From Caldilinea sp. CFX5 (GTDB taxonomy: Bacteria > Chloroflexota > Anaerolineae > Caldilineales > Caldilineaceae), in contig QWII01000170.1 of the NCBI GenBank assembly GCA_021405325.1, positions 1 through 12,118 of the forward strand: a stretch of DNA of 12,118 nucleotides, in the 5' to 3' direction. Of this stretch, positions 1 to 6,572 are shown in pieces. Positions within the stretch are counted from its first letter, which is position 1. Every line of letters begins with the position of its first letter. The notes beneath the pieces were generated by a model, which was not told where the DNA came from, made no database searches, and saw only the letters and a list, made by a program, of their open reading frames with translations. The position numbers and the translations under genes are program-made.

Positions 1-948
1 CATGTCGAATGTGGCGAAGAGAGCCGGCACAACAGCCTGCCCTGGGAGATGGGCTATGGCCATATCATGTTGCTGCGCATCAAAGAAATTGTCGAGCCGA
101 TCAGCCGTGGCATCCTGGTCGATGACACCGACCCCGACTACCCGCCGCTCTGTTACGCCTGTGATGAGGCGCACCGGCAAGGGGGGATTGTCATCTGGTG
201 TCACAACGGCAATGGTATGGAAGCGCCGGTCGCTACGGCGCTGGGCAAGCTGGATGCCATGAACTTTTTTGACCCCTACTGGATGGACCCAGAGTATGAT
301 CTCTGGTATGGGTTGCTCAATTGCGGCTTCCGTTTGCCTGCGTCCACCGGTTCCGATTGGTTTCTCTGTTCGGCCAACCGCGTCTATGCGTACACCGGTC
401 GCACCTTCGACTATGCCGACTGGGTAGCCGCTTTGCAGCAAGGCCGCACCTTTATCACCAATGGGCCGGCGCTCACGCTGACGGTCAATGAGCAATTACC
501 CGGCGCAACGATCCTGAACCAGCCGGACGGTTCGGTGACAGCCACCCTGCGTTGGGAATCCCACTATGCCGTCCAGCGCGTGGAACTGATCTGGAATGGT
601 CGGGTGATCAATGCCCAGACCTTCCCCATTGGCGCAACTGCCGGCGAAATGACAGTGGCAGTGGAGACGCCGACCGACGGCTGGTTGGCGGCGCGGATCG
701 CCAGCCAGGTGCGCGATAGCTTTTACCAGCCGCTCTTTGCCCACACCAGCCCGGTCTACATTACCACTGGTCGCCCGCCGGTGGAACGCCCCGCCGCCGC
801 TGCTTATTTTGATCAAGCCCTCGACAAAGCGCAAGCCTGGGTGCAACACCAGGGCCGCTACCGCACCACCGCCCAACAACGAGAAGTGTTGGATCTTTTC
901 AAGACAGGACAGGCTGTCTATCAAACTTTGCTCAACAAATCAACGTAG
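1..948 (+). CDS. CehA/McbA family metallohydrolase, 3' part (5' end outside window)
   Basis: The reading frame is open from base 1 and ends with TAG at 946-948, leaving 315 residues of a protein whose start lies upstream. The piece resembles the C-terminal half of the CehA/McbA branch of PHP-type metal-dependent hydrolases. Visible signs are an early acidic motif (CGEES, residues 4-8), GGIVIWCHNGNG with a probable metal-ligand His at residue 68, and STGSDW with a probable ligand Asp at 119. These are followed by the family's NRVYAY...GRTFITNGPALTL segment and a beta-rich C-terminal domain from about residue 160. The N-terminal HxH ligands would be in the missing part. Family members hydrolyse esters or phosphoesters (the namesakes act on carbaryl), but many environmental members have unknown substrates. 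The GGT-like gene begins 15 bp downstream, so the two are probably cotranscribed. Family call is fairly sure; substrate unknown. Confidence 0.8.
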   Translation, partial: HVECGEESRHNSLPWEMGYGHIMLLRIKEIVEPISRGILVDDTDPDYPPLCYACDEAHRQGGIVIWCHNGNGMEAPVATALGKLDAMNFFDPYWMDPEYDLWYGLLNCGFRLPASTGSDWFLCSANRVYAYTGRTFDYADWVAALQQGRTFITNGPALTLTVNEQLPGATILNQPDGSVTATLRWESHYAVQRVELIWNGRVINAQTFPIGATAGEMTVAVETPTDGWLAARIASQVRDSFYQPLFAHTSPVYITTGRPPVERPAAAAYFDQALDKAQAWVQHQGRYRTTAQQREVLDLFKTGQAVYQTLLNKST

Positions 949-963
949 ACAAGGAGCGATACC

Positions 964-2586
964 ATGCAAAACAAGAGTGTCGATGCAATCGGTTGGCAAG
1001 CCACGAGTAAAGCTGGCGTTGTTGCTGCCGGGGCGGCTGATGCCGTCGCCGCCGGGATCACAATTTTAGAACAGGAGGGTAACGCCGCTGACGCGGCGGT
1101 CGCTACGATTCTGGCGCTCAACGTCACTGACCACGGCGCTTGCTCGATTGGCGGGGAAGTGCCGGTGTTGATCTATACGGCGCAGAGCGGCCAGGTGAAA
1201 TCGCTTTCCGGGCAGGGGGGCGCGCCGTTGTCGCCGGATGCCATTGCCTGGTACATGAAAAATGGCATCCCCAATCACGATATGAAGATGGCGCCGGTGC
1301 CGTCGGTGGTGGATCTCTGTATCACCATGTTGCAGCGCTACGGCACAAAGTCCTTTGCGGAGATTGTCGCGCCTACGCTGGCCATTCTGGATCGGGGCAA
1401 AGAAACGTGGCATCCCAACCTGGCGCATACCCTGCGGCGGATGGTGGAAGAAGAGGCGTTGACCAGCGGCAGCCGGGAAGTGCGGTTGCAGGCCGCCTGT
1501 GATCGTTTTTATGGTCGCAACGCCCAGCGCAATGACATTGCCGAAGAGCTAGAGGCATTTTACATTGAAAATGGCGGTTTTCTGCGGCGGGCTGATCTGG
1601 CTGCCCACAAGACCTTGATCGAAGAGCCGGTTACGGTCAACTATCATGGGTATACGGTCTACAAATGTGGCCCGTGGACGCAAGGTCCCTACCTCTGTCA
1701 GGCGCTGCGGCTGTTGGAAGGCTTTGATTTGCAAGATATGGGCTATCTCTCCGCCGATTATGTGCATGTCGTGATTGAGGCGATCAAACTGGCGATGGCT
1801 GACCGCGATGAATATTACGGCGATCCCAACTTTGTCGATGTGCCGCTGGCTGCGCTGCTCTCTGATGAGTACACGGCGTTGCGTCAACCGCTCATCAACC
1901 GGCAACAGGCTGTGCTGGAGGCGCGGCCAGGCGACCCGTACACCATGCAAGCGCTCAAGGGGGCCGGCGCTTTTCGGCCTGGCGTCGGCGGGACAACCAC
2001 CTGTGTTGTTGCTGACCGCTGGGGGAACGTAGTGGCGGCCACGCCCAGCGCCAATGTCTATCACGAAGGGGGCAGCGGCAAAACCGGCGTCAGCTATGGC
2101 AACCGGCTGCGCAGTCTCAACACCACGCCAGGCCACCCCAATTGTATCCAACCGGGCAAGCGCCCCCGCATCACCTTGACGCCGACGATGGTGTTGAAAG
2201 CGGGCAAACCGGCGCTGGCGATCAGCGTGGCCGGCGGTGATCTGCAAGATCAGGCGACCTTGAGCCTCTTGCTCAACTTTATCGAATTTGGGATGCTGCC
2301 GGCAGCGGCGGTGACAGCGCCTCGCTTTGCCACGGATCAGCACCAGGATTCTTTTGACCCCAACCCGGTGCGCAGCCAAACCTTGGGGCAAGCCGGTTCG
2401 TTGACCATTAGCGATCAAGTCGCTGCCGATGTGCGTATGGAACTGGCGGATCGCGGCCATCAGGTAGTTGCCAAAACTACACCGATTGCTGTTCCCGTCA
2501 TGCTCTATGCCGACCAAGAGACCGGTGTCTATTATGCGGCGGGTGACCCGGCCACCGGTCGCCATGCGGCGGGATTGAATACATGA
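964..2586 (+). CDS. gamma-glutamyltransferase-like Ntn hydrolase
   Basis: The 540-residue protein is about the usual length for the GGT family, whose members self-cleave and use the new N-terminal Thr of the small subunit as nucleophile. It shows the N-terminal GNAADAAVA motif (about residues 39-47), a variant of the GIGGG loop (SIGGEVPVLIY), and the cleavage-site region GGTTTCVVADRWGN, where Thr345 aligns best with the catalytic Thr. It also has a glycine pair (Gly424-Gly425) in the position of the substrate-binding SPGGS loop. Two features are unusual. The Arg that binds the gamma-glutamyl carboxylate in canonical enzymes is absent, because the segment reads GQGGAPLSP. There is also no signal peptide, so it is probably cytoplasmic. 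The substrate may therefore not be glutathione; amide cleavage of another compound is possible. The ATG at 964 is supported by AAGGAG at 951-956. It lies 15 bp after the metallohydrolase and probably shares its transcript. Confidence 0.88.
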   Translation: MQNKSVDAIGWQATSKAGVVAAGAADAVAAGITILEQEGNAADAAVATILALNVTDHGACSIGGEVPVLIYTAQSGQVKSLSGQGGAPLSPDAIAWYMKNGIPNHDMKMAPVPSVVDLCITMLQRYGTKSFAEIVAPTLAILDRGKETWHPNLAHTLRRMVEEEALTSGSREVRLQAACDRFYGRNAQRNDIAEELEAFYIENGGFLRRADLAAHKTLIEEPVTVNYHGYTVYKCGPWTQGPYLCQALRLLEGFDLQDMGYLSADYVHVVIEAIKLAMADRDEYYGDPNFVDVPLAALLSDEYTALRQPLINRQQAVLEARPGDPYTMQALKGAGAFRPGVGGTTTCVVADRWGNVVAATPSANVYHEGGSGKTGVSYGNRLRSLNTTPGHPNCIQPGKRPRITLTPTMVLKAGKPALAISVAGGDLQDQATLSLLLNFIEFGMLPAAAVTAPRFATDQHQDSFDPNPVRSQTLGQAGSLTISDQVAADVRMELADRGHQVVAKTTPIAVPVMLYADQETGVYYAAGDPATGRHAAGLNT

Positions 2587-2797
2587 CGTTTTTGGTGTTG
2601 TGGGCGACGGGCACGAGGTCGGGCGAACGAAATGTGTACACCAAAAATGATTGGTCTCGCCCGGGGGCGCCCACTGGGCCCATGCCCCTACGATAATACC
2701 AGATGGTTTTGTTGCTTTTGTTCTATCGTTACCGTGTATCTAGATCGATGGGGTATTTGGCGAAAAGTGATAGGCTTGCCGGTGAAAGGGCACAATT
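2587..2797. other. intergenic region with GC-rich hairpin and a weak promoter-like site
   Basis: This 211-bp gap holds an imperfect hairpin at 2664-2688 and a T-rich stretch near 2706-2719. A possible weak sigma-70 promoter is TTGCTT at 2712-2717, 17 bp before TGTATC at 2735-2740; the match is poor, so it is only a suggestion. No gene is supported here. Confidence 0.35.
2664..2688. repeat. GC-rich hairpin (possible REP-like sequence or end-of-transcript stem)
   Basis: A GGGGC (2664-2668) and GCCCC (2684-2688) pair encloses the near-perfect palindrome GCCCACTGGGC (2669-2679), with a 4-base bulge on one side. It lies 78 bp after the GGT-like stop codon. There is no immediate run of T, so a classical intrinsic terminator is not supported. 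A transcript-stabilising stem or a degenerate dispersed repeat is possible. Confidence 0.4.
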
Positions 2798-3337
2798 ATG
2801 ACAACGAAGCTTACCCAAAGTGATGAGAATGACGCAACTGAGAATGGCACACCGTCAAGCCGGCAGGAACGTGCGCAAATTATTCTAAAACAGGTGGATG
2901 ACCTGGCCTGGCTACTGGACAATTCCATCTACATTCCCTTGATCAACTACCGCATCGGTCTGGATGCGGTGATCGGGCTGATCCCCGGTTTGGGGGATGT
3001 GGCCGGGTTGATCCTGTCGAGCTTTATCGTGCTGCAAGCGTTGCGGCTACGGGCGCCCAGAGCGGTACTCATGCGGATGATCGTCAACATTGTCATGGAA
3101 GCGCTCATCGGCTTGATCCCGGTGCTGGGCGATCTCTTCGATGCCACCTTTAAGGCCAACGTGCGCAACGTGCGCCTCTTGCGACAGGCGATGGCGCAGC
3201 CAGGCGTCAATCCGGCCCTGGATCGCGCCGACAAGGGGGTCATTGTCACGGTGCTGGGCCTCTTGGTTGGCGTCATTGTCCTCATCGGCAGCGCAGGGGC
3301 AGCCGTTGCTTGGGGCATTGTGGCGCTTTTTTCATAG
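2798..3337 (+). CDS. DUF4112 domain membrane protein
   Basis: This 179-residue protein matches the layout of DUF4112 proteins, whose function is unknown. A polar N-terminus (residues 1-30) is followed by the conserved core, in which two similar segments, IGLIPGLGD (about 59-67) and IGLIPVLGD (104-112), form an internal repeat. The hydrophobic stretches at about 56-83 and 92-113 may be membrane-embedded. A clear C-terminal transmembrane segment runs from about 148 to 178. The ATG at 2798 is preceded by GAAAGGG (2784-2790) at good spacing. It has no close neighbour on either side (211 bp upstream, 666 bp downstream), so it is probably transcribed alone. The family call rests on the repeated IPGLGD-type motif and is strong; no function is proposed. 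Confidence 0.88.
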   Translation: MTTKLTQSDENDATENGTPSSRQERAQIILKQVDDLAWLLDNSIYIPLINYRIGLDAVIGLIPGLGDVAGLILSSFIVLQALRLRAPRAVLMRMIVNIVMEALIGLIPVLGDLFDATFKANVRNVRLLRQAMAQPGVNPALDRADKGVIVTVLGLLVGVIVLIGSAGAAVAWGIVALFS

Positions 3338-3488
3338 AACCTTGCGGCTCATCGAAATACGATGGCTGGTCAACCATCTTCCGAGAAGCGGTAACGGGAC
3401 GATCCTGTCGGGCAAACCGATCTTCCCGGAAGATGCGCTTGTCAGCCCCTTGGACTCCGGTTGACCCTTCGTTGCAACAAAACCAGCT

Positions 3489-3782
3489 TTACTCTTTCGT
3501 CACCTTGCTATTATCAAAACAAACTTCCCAGCGGCCACCGTGGCGCCGTTGACTAAAACTAGCGTCCAAGCCAATGCCCCCCTGACTCACAGGATCAGGG
3601 GCAGTGGCTTGGCGAGCCGGCAGTGGATCAGTGTCCACAAAGAGTTGCATCTGGATGTCCTCGACTTCTATGCGCGACGGCAGCCCGACTTGTGTCGGCC
3701 AGCGGTTCAGGCTCTGATCCAAAAAAGCTTTTCTTGTTGATCGGTGTGCTTCTGCCGGTGAACAGACCTGTGCGCGCCGCAC
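3489..3782 (-). CDS. possible small hypothetical protein or gene remnant
   Basis: An open frame of 97 codons runs leftward in the otherwise gene-free stretch, so it is not the shadow of a known gene. The C-terminal part, around GIGLDASFSQRRHGG, looks protein-like. I do not recognise the family and see no convincing ribosome binding site before the first ATG. It could be the tail of a decayed gene, possibly a mobile-element remnant, or chance. A strong promoter for the opposite direction lies 28 bp outside its 5' end. Low confidence. Confidence 0.25.
   Translation of the reverse strand: MRRAQVCSPAEAHRSTRKAFLDQSLNRWPTQVGLPSRIEVEDIQMQLFVDTDPLPARQATAPDPVSQGGIGLDASFSQRRHGGRWEVCFDNSKVTKE
3579..3601. 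repeat. hairpin with 7-bp perfect arms
   Basis: CCCCTGA (3579-3585) and TCAGGGG (3595-3601) are exact reverse complements around a 9-base loop. No T-run follows on either strand, so terminator function is not supported. It also lies inside the doubtful minus-strand frame. Confidence 0.4.
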
Positions 3783-3807
3783 AGGAGACCGTAGACCCTG
3801 AATGGGC

Positions 3808-3852
3808 GTTTGACAACGCGATCAACCCTCGTCTATAATGCAGCCCAAGCCC
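3808..3852 (+). promoter_or_regulatory. consensus sigma-70 promoter upstream of the PhyH/sugar transporter operon (repeat copy 1)
   Basis: TTGACA at 3810-3815 and TATAAT at 3834-3839 are both perfect consensus hexamers, 18 bp apart. A 45-bp block around them matches 8451-8495 at 40 of 45 positions, including the probable start-site region CCCAAGCCC. Transcription would begin near 3846 and give a leader of roughly 155 bases before the PhyH ATG at 4004. Confidence 0.85.
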
Positions 3853-3992
3853 CACAGTGGAATTCAGTGACCACGCATCGATTCGGCGACGAAGAAAACC
3901 CTCGTTGGATGGATGTGAGCATTTCTCCTTGTGTAAATTGTCGATAGTCCGATAGGCATTTTGAGATTTACAGGCGATGTTGTATATCACCG

Positions 3993-4000
3993 AAAGGAAA
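3993..4000 (+). promoter_or_regulatory. ribosome binding site that decides the PhyH start
   Basis: AAAGGAAA lies 3 to 8 bases before the ATG at 4004. The earlier in-frame ATG at 3977 has no comparable purine-rich site, so 4004 is preferred. Confidence 0.65.
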
Positions 4001-4003
4001 GTT

Positions 4004-4822
4004 ATGGCTGCTGAGGTACAATCACCGGTGCGATTGACTCCCGCCCAACGTTACTTTTATGAGGTCAATGGTTATGTTGTTGTCAAAGGTATCTTTGCAC
4101 CTGAAGAGTGCCAGCGCTTTATTGCGTTGGCCGACCGCATGGATGTGGATGACACCTGTAGTTACAAACATGACGGCTACCCCAAAACAGCGGTGCGCAC
4201 GGTTCTCTCGCGTTCCGCCTGGTATGATCCCCATTTGTTAGAGACCGCCCTAGACCCGCGCATTCTGCCGATTATCGAGGATCTTGTCGGTGGCGAAGTG
4301 CGTCTGGAAGAGCATCAATATCTTATCAACTACCCTGCCCCCAACCTCACTATGGAGCAGTATCATTCGTTCCCCATCCGTGACGAAGAGTGGCATCGCG
4401 GCATTGCGCCCAACTTCGGCAGTTTTCAAGCGAATGGCAATCTGCACTGTCTCTTTGTCAAGGCGTTTATCTATCTGACCGACAATGCGCCGGGTGAAGG
4501 CACCTGGGTCGTGCCGGGCAGTCACCGTCTGGATCTGCCGACCAGACAATTGCGCGAGTTTATTGATGAGACGCTGGCCTACCAACTGGAAGCCCAAGCC
4601 GGCGATGTGCTCTTTTTGAGCGAAACCCTGATCCATGCCGGACCGCGCTTAAAGCCAGGGGCGCCGCCTCGCTATTCATTGGTCTATGGCTACACGGCGC
4701 CTTTTATGCAGACGTGGAACCGCTATGATCCACCCGCTGAACTACTGGCACAGGCAACACCCCATCAACACAAATTGTTGACCGGGGAGAGCCGCTACGC
4801 CTTTCGCAGTGGCCAGTTTTGA
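4004..4822 (+). CDS. PhyH family (phytanoyl-CoA dioxygenase-like) oxygenase
   Basis: The 272-residue protein fits the non-haem iron, 2-oxoglutarate-dependent PhyH family. Landmarks in order are the N-terminal YEVNGYVVVKGIF segment (about 19-31), LEEHQYLINYPAP (101-113), EEWHRG (128-133), YLTDNAPGEGTWVVPGSH (157-174), GDVLFLSETLIHAG (200-213) and PPRYSLVYGY (221-230). By family pattern His131 and His211 are the iron-binding histidines, and Arg223 should bind 2-oxoglutarate. The usual HxD motif reads His131-Arg-Gly133, so the carboxylate ligand is missing or supplied elsewhere. Glycine at this place is also seen in halogenating relatives and, as far as I recall, in some bacterial PhyH subgroups. 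The gene is first after the strong promoter and 72 bp before the sugar-binding lipoprotein, which suggests that it acts on the imported compound or a related one. Family sure; substrate unknown. Confidence 0.88.
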   Translation: MAAEVQSPVRLTPAQRYFYEVNGYVVVKGIFAPEECQRFIALADRMDVDDTCSYKHDGYPKTAVRTVLSRSAWYDPHLLETALDPRILPIIEDLVGGEVRLEEHQYLINYPAPNLTMEQYHSFPIRDEEWHRGIAPNFGSFQANGNLHCLFVKAFIYLTDNAPGEGTWVVPGSHRLDLPTRQLREFIDETLAYQLEAQAGDVLFLSETLIHAGPRLKPGAPPRYSLVYGYTAPFMQTWNRYDPPAELLAQATPHQHKLLTGESRYAFRSGQF

Positions 4823-4882
4823 TCTGACCTACAATCCCATCAACTTACCGCACACAACCGATCATTCATCTGTGGCAAATAA

Positions 4883-4889
4883 AGGGGGA
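4883..4889 (+). promoter_or_regulatory. ribosome binding site for the true start of the split sugar-binding protein
   Basis: AGGGGGA lies 5 bases before the ATG at 4895. It shows that translation begins at 4895, in a different frame from the bulk of the coding sequence. Confidence 0.7.
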
Positions 4890-4894
4890 AAAGT

Positions 4895-6266
4895 ATGAAA
4901 CCTCGTTCTCCGCATTTTCGGTCAGGACGAAAGGGGCAATCGTTCCAACGGGTAGCGCTGTTGTTGATTGTCACGCTGATCACAACCGCTTGCGCCATGC
5001 CGACGCCCGGCGCCGGCAGCAACACCGGGGGGCGCTGCGGCTGATGGCACCGTAACCATCAAGCTGATGTGTTGGGAAGGCACCATCGGCACCAAAGAAT
5101 TGGTCACCGGCGATCTCATTCCCGGTTTCCAGGAGCAACATCCGACGATCAAAATCGAATACGAAGCGTTGCCTTGGGAACAATATTGGACCAAGATTGG
5201 GACCTTGTCCGCCTCTGGCGCCATGCCGGATGTCTATTGTAATAGTGTGGCCTATCTGTGGGATCACGCTAACAAGAACATTAGCGCCAACATCCAGGCG
5301 CTCTTTGATCGCGATCTCAAAGCCGAGGATTATTTCATGGATCTGACGGCTGTGGAACGCTACCCGGACGGCAAGGGCGAATTATACGGCTTTCCCTTCC
5401 GCTGGGTCGATGGCGCGCTCTTCTATAACAAGAATTTGTTTGACGAAGCCGGGTTGAGCTACCCGGATGAGAGCTGGACCTATGATGATGTCCTGGACGC
5501 CGCCAAACAATTGACCAAAGACACCGACAACGATGGCGAAGCGGATCAATGGGGGCTGTTGGCCAGCATGAATCATATCATGCTTGATTCGATCATCAAG
5601 TCCAATGGCGGCCAGGTCGTCGACGAGAGCTATAGCAAGTGTATGCTGACCGAACCAAAAGCGCTGGCCGGTATCCAATGGGTCACCGATCTGGTGCAGA
5701 CCCATAAGGTTTCGCCCTCGCCGACAGTTGTCCAAGGCTTTGCCCAGGGCATTTTCCAGTCCGGCAAGGTCGCCATGACGATTGACGGCAGCTATATGGC
5801 TGTGCCGTACAAAGAGATCAAAGACTTTGCCTGGGATGTAAGCTGGCAACCGAAAGGCTCTGAGGGACGTGTTGTTTATGGTGGCCCGGATAGCCTTTCG
5901 ATCAGTAAAAACACGCCGCACCTGGAAGAAGCCTGGAACTTCATCAAATACATGATCAGCCCGGAGGTGCAAGCCCGCGGTGATCTGATTGGGTTGGGTT
6001 CGCTTCCCATCCTCCAGAGCGCGGCTTATGCTGATGAATGGATCAAGGCTGCCGGCCAACCGGCCAACGCCAAGGTCTTTGCTGATTCCGGCCCCTTTGT
6101 CGTGGGCGCCGATTTTGGGTCGCAATGGATTGAATGGCGCGCTACCATCATGAACAACGAGTTGGATCAGGCGCTGCTCGGCCAACGATCGGTCGAAGAG
6201 TCGGCGGCCGCCGCCTGCAAAGCGATTGATGATGTTTTGGCCAAGATTGAGAAGCCGAAACAGTAG
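4895..6266 (+). CDS. sugar ABC transporter substrate-binding lipoprotein (SBP family 1), frameshifted
   Basis: Translation from ATG 4895 gives a lipoprotein signal peptide: positive N-terminus, hydrophobic stretch VALLLIVTLI, and probable lipidated Cys33. It then runs to TGA at 5042-5044. The mature protein continues in another frame from about 5028 to TAG 6264-6266. Removing one G from the six-G run at 5027-5032 joins the two into one 456-residue protein through a linker reading SNTGGAAADGTVTI, a normal family-1 solute-binding protein length. The mature part carries typical features: an early TIKLMCWEG strand, PDVYCNSVAYLWD, YGFPFRWVDGALFYNKNLFDEAG, the DTDNDGEADQWGL loop, and GFAQGIFQSGKVAMTIDGSYM. 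It would capture a sugar outside the membrane and deliver it to the permeases downstream. The first ATG in the second frame (5067) would lack a signal peptide and first strand, so it is unlikely to be the real start. Either a sequencing indel or a genuine broken or phase-variable gene. Confidence 0.88.
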
Positions 6267-6296
6267 GGTTGTGAGTTGGTAGTGTAGGAACGCGAA

Positions 6297-6327
6297 ACAC
6301 TACAACGGATTCAGAAAGGAGCGGATT
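6297..6327 (+). repeat. left terminal inverted repeat of the 245-bp element
   Basis: The 31 bases are the exact reverse complement of 6511-6541. Pairing breaks at 6296/6542 on the outside and 6328/6510 on the inside. Confidence 0.9.
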
Positions 6328-6415
6328 TGTGTCTCTGTCATCGAGACTCTTGGAACAAATTTTTGGGGCTAAACCTTGCTGCTCATGTACAGAAAGCGTG
6401 CGGTTTCGACCCGCC

Positions 6416-6448
6416 ACACTTGTCAGGTTTTCAAAACCTGACAAGTGT
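6416..6448. repeat. 33-bp perfect palindrome inside the element
   Basis: Two 16-base arms, starting ACACTTGTCAGG and ending CCTGACAAGTGT, flank a single central C. In RNA this would be a stem of about 14 pairs with a tiny loop. No T-run follows, so it is more likely a stabilising or attenuating stem, or part of a dispersed repeat, than a standard terminator. Confidence 0.85.
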
Positions 6449-6510
6449 TCACACGTACCGTAGATGAGCCAACCTTGCCTCACTCCAGGGTTTCCTGCCG
6501 GCCAGGGACT

Positions 6511-6541
6511 AATCCGCTCCTTTCTGAATCCGTTGTAGTGT
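6511..6541 (-). repeat. right terminal inverted repeat of the 245-bp element
   Basis: This is the exact partner of 6297-6327. It ends 31 bp before the preferred ATG of the first permease, so the element forms most of that gene's upstream region. Confidence 0.9.
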
Positions 6542-6572
6542 CCTGTTGCTTTCAGATTTATACACACAAGAG

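Larger units (their letters stand above)
3338..4003. other. 666-bp intergenic region with a strong promoter
   Basis: No secure gene lies here. It holds a 15-bp palindrome at 3420-3434 (7-base arms around a central C), a hairpin at 3579-3601 with CCCCTGA/TCAGGGG arms, and a doubtful minus-strand reading frame at 3489-3782. Near its end is a consensus sigma-70 promoter at 3810-3839. The last 150 or so bases would be the 5' leader of the PhyH transcript. Confidence 0.6.
6297..6541. mobile_element. MITE-like element with 31-bp perfect terminal inverted repeats
   Basis: Bases 6297-6327 are the exact reverse complement of 6511-6541 (31 of 31), enclosing 183 bp without a gene. The arms begin ACACTACAACGG at the left and end CCGTTGTAGTGT at the right. 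A second perfect palindrome lies inside at 6416-6448. Size, long exact ends and lack of coding capacity fit a miniature non-autonomous element. I could not find a clear target-site duplication in the flanks, and no parent transposase is present. A folded regulatory segment of the operon is the alternative. Exact arms suggest a recent origin or selection for pairing. Confidence 0.65.
6267..6572. other. 306-bp gap inside the transporter operon, mostly filled by a MITE-like element
   Basis: The gap between binding protein and first permease is far longer than the 8-bp gap between the two permeases. Nearly all of it (6297-6541) is the inverted-repeat element described separately. No ORF or obvious promoter was seen in it. 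Confidence 0.7.

Noticed and set aside
1549..2565. 338-codon minus-strand open frame
   Set aside because: It is opposite the GGT-like gene, which carries the catalytic motifs; the reverse frame is a composition shadow.
3375..3435. Pair of 9-base inverted arms CATCTTCCG and CGGAAGATG
   Set aside because: The arms are short and 43 bases apart; this is within chance expectation for a 600-bp region.
5067..5069. ATG 5067 as the true start of the sugar-binding protein
   Set aside because: It would remove the signal peptide and the first strand; a proper start with ribosome binding site and lipoprotein signal lies at 4895 in the frame broken by one extra G.
5382..6185. 267-codon minus-strand open frame
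   Set aside because: It is opposite the mature part of the sugar-binding protein and resembles no known protein.
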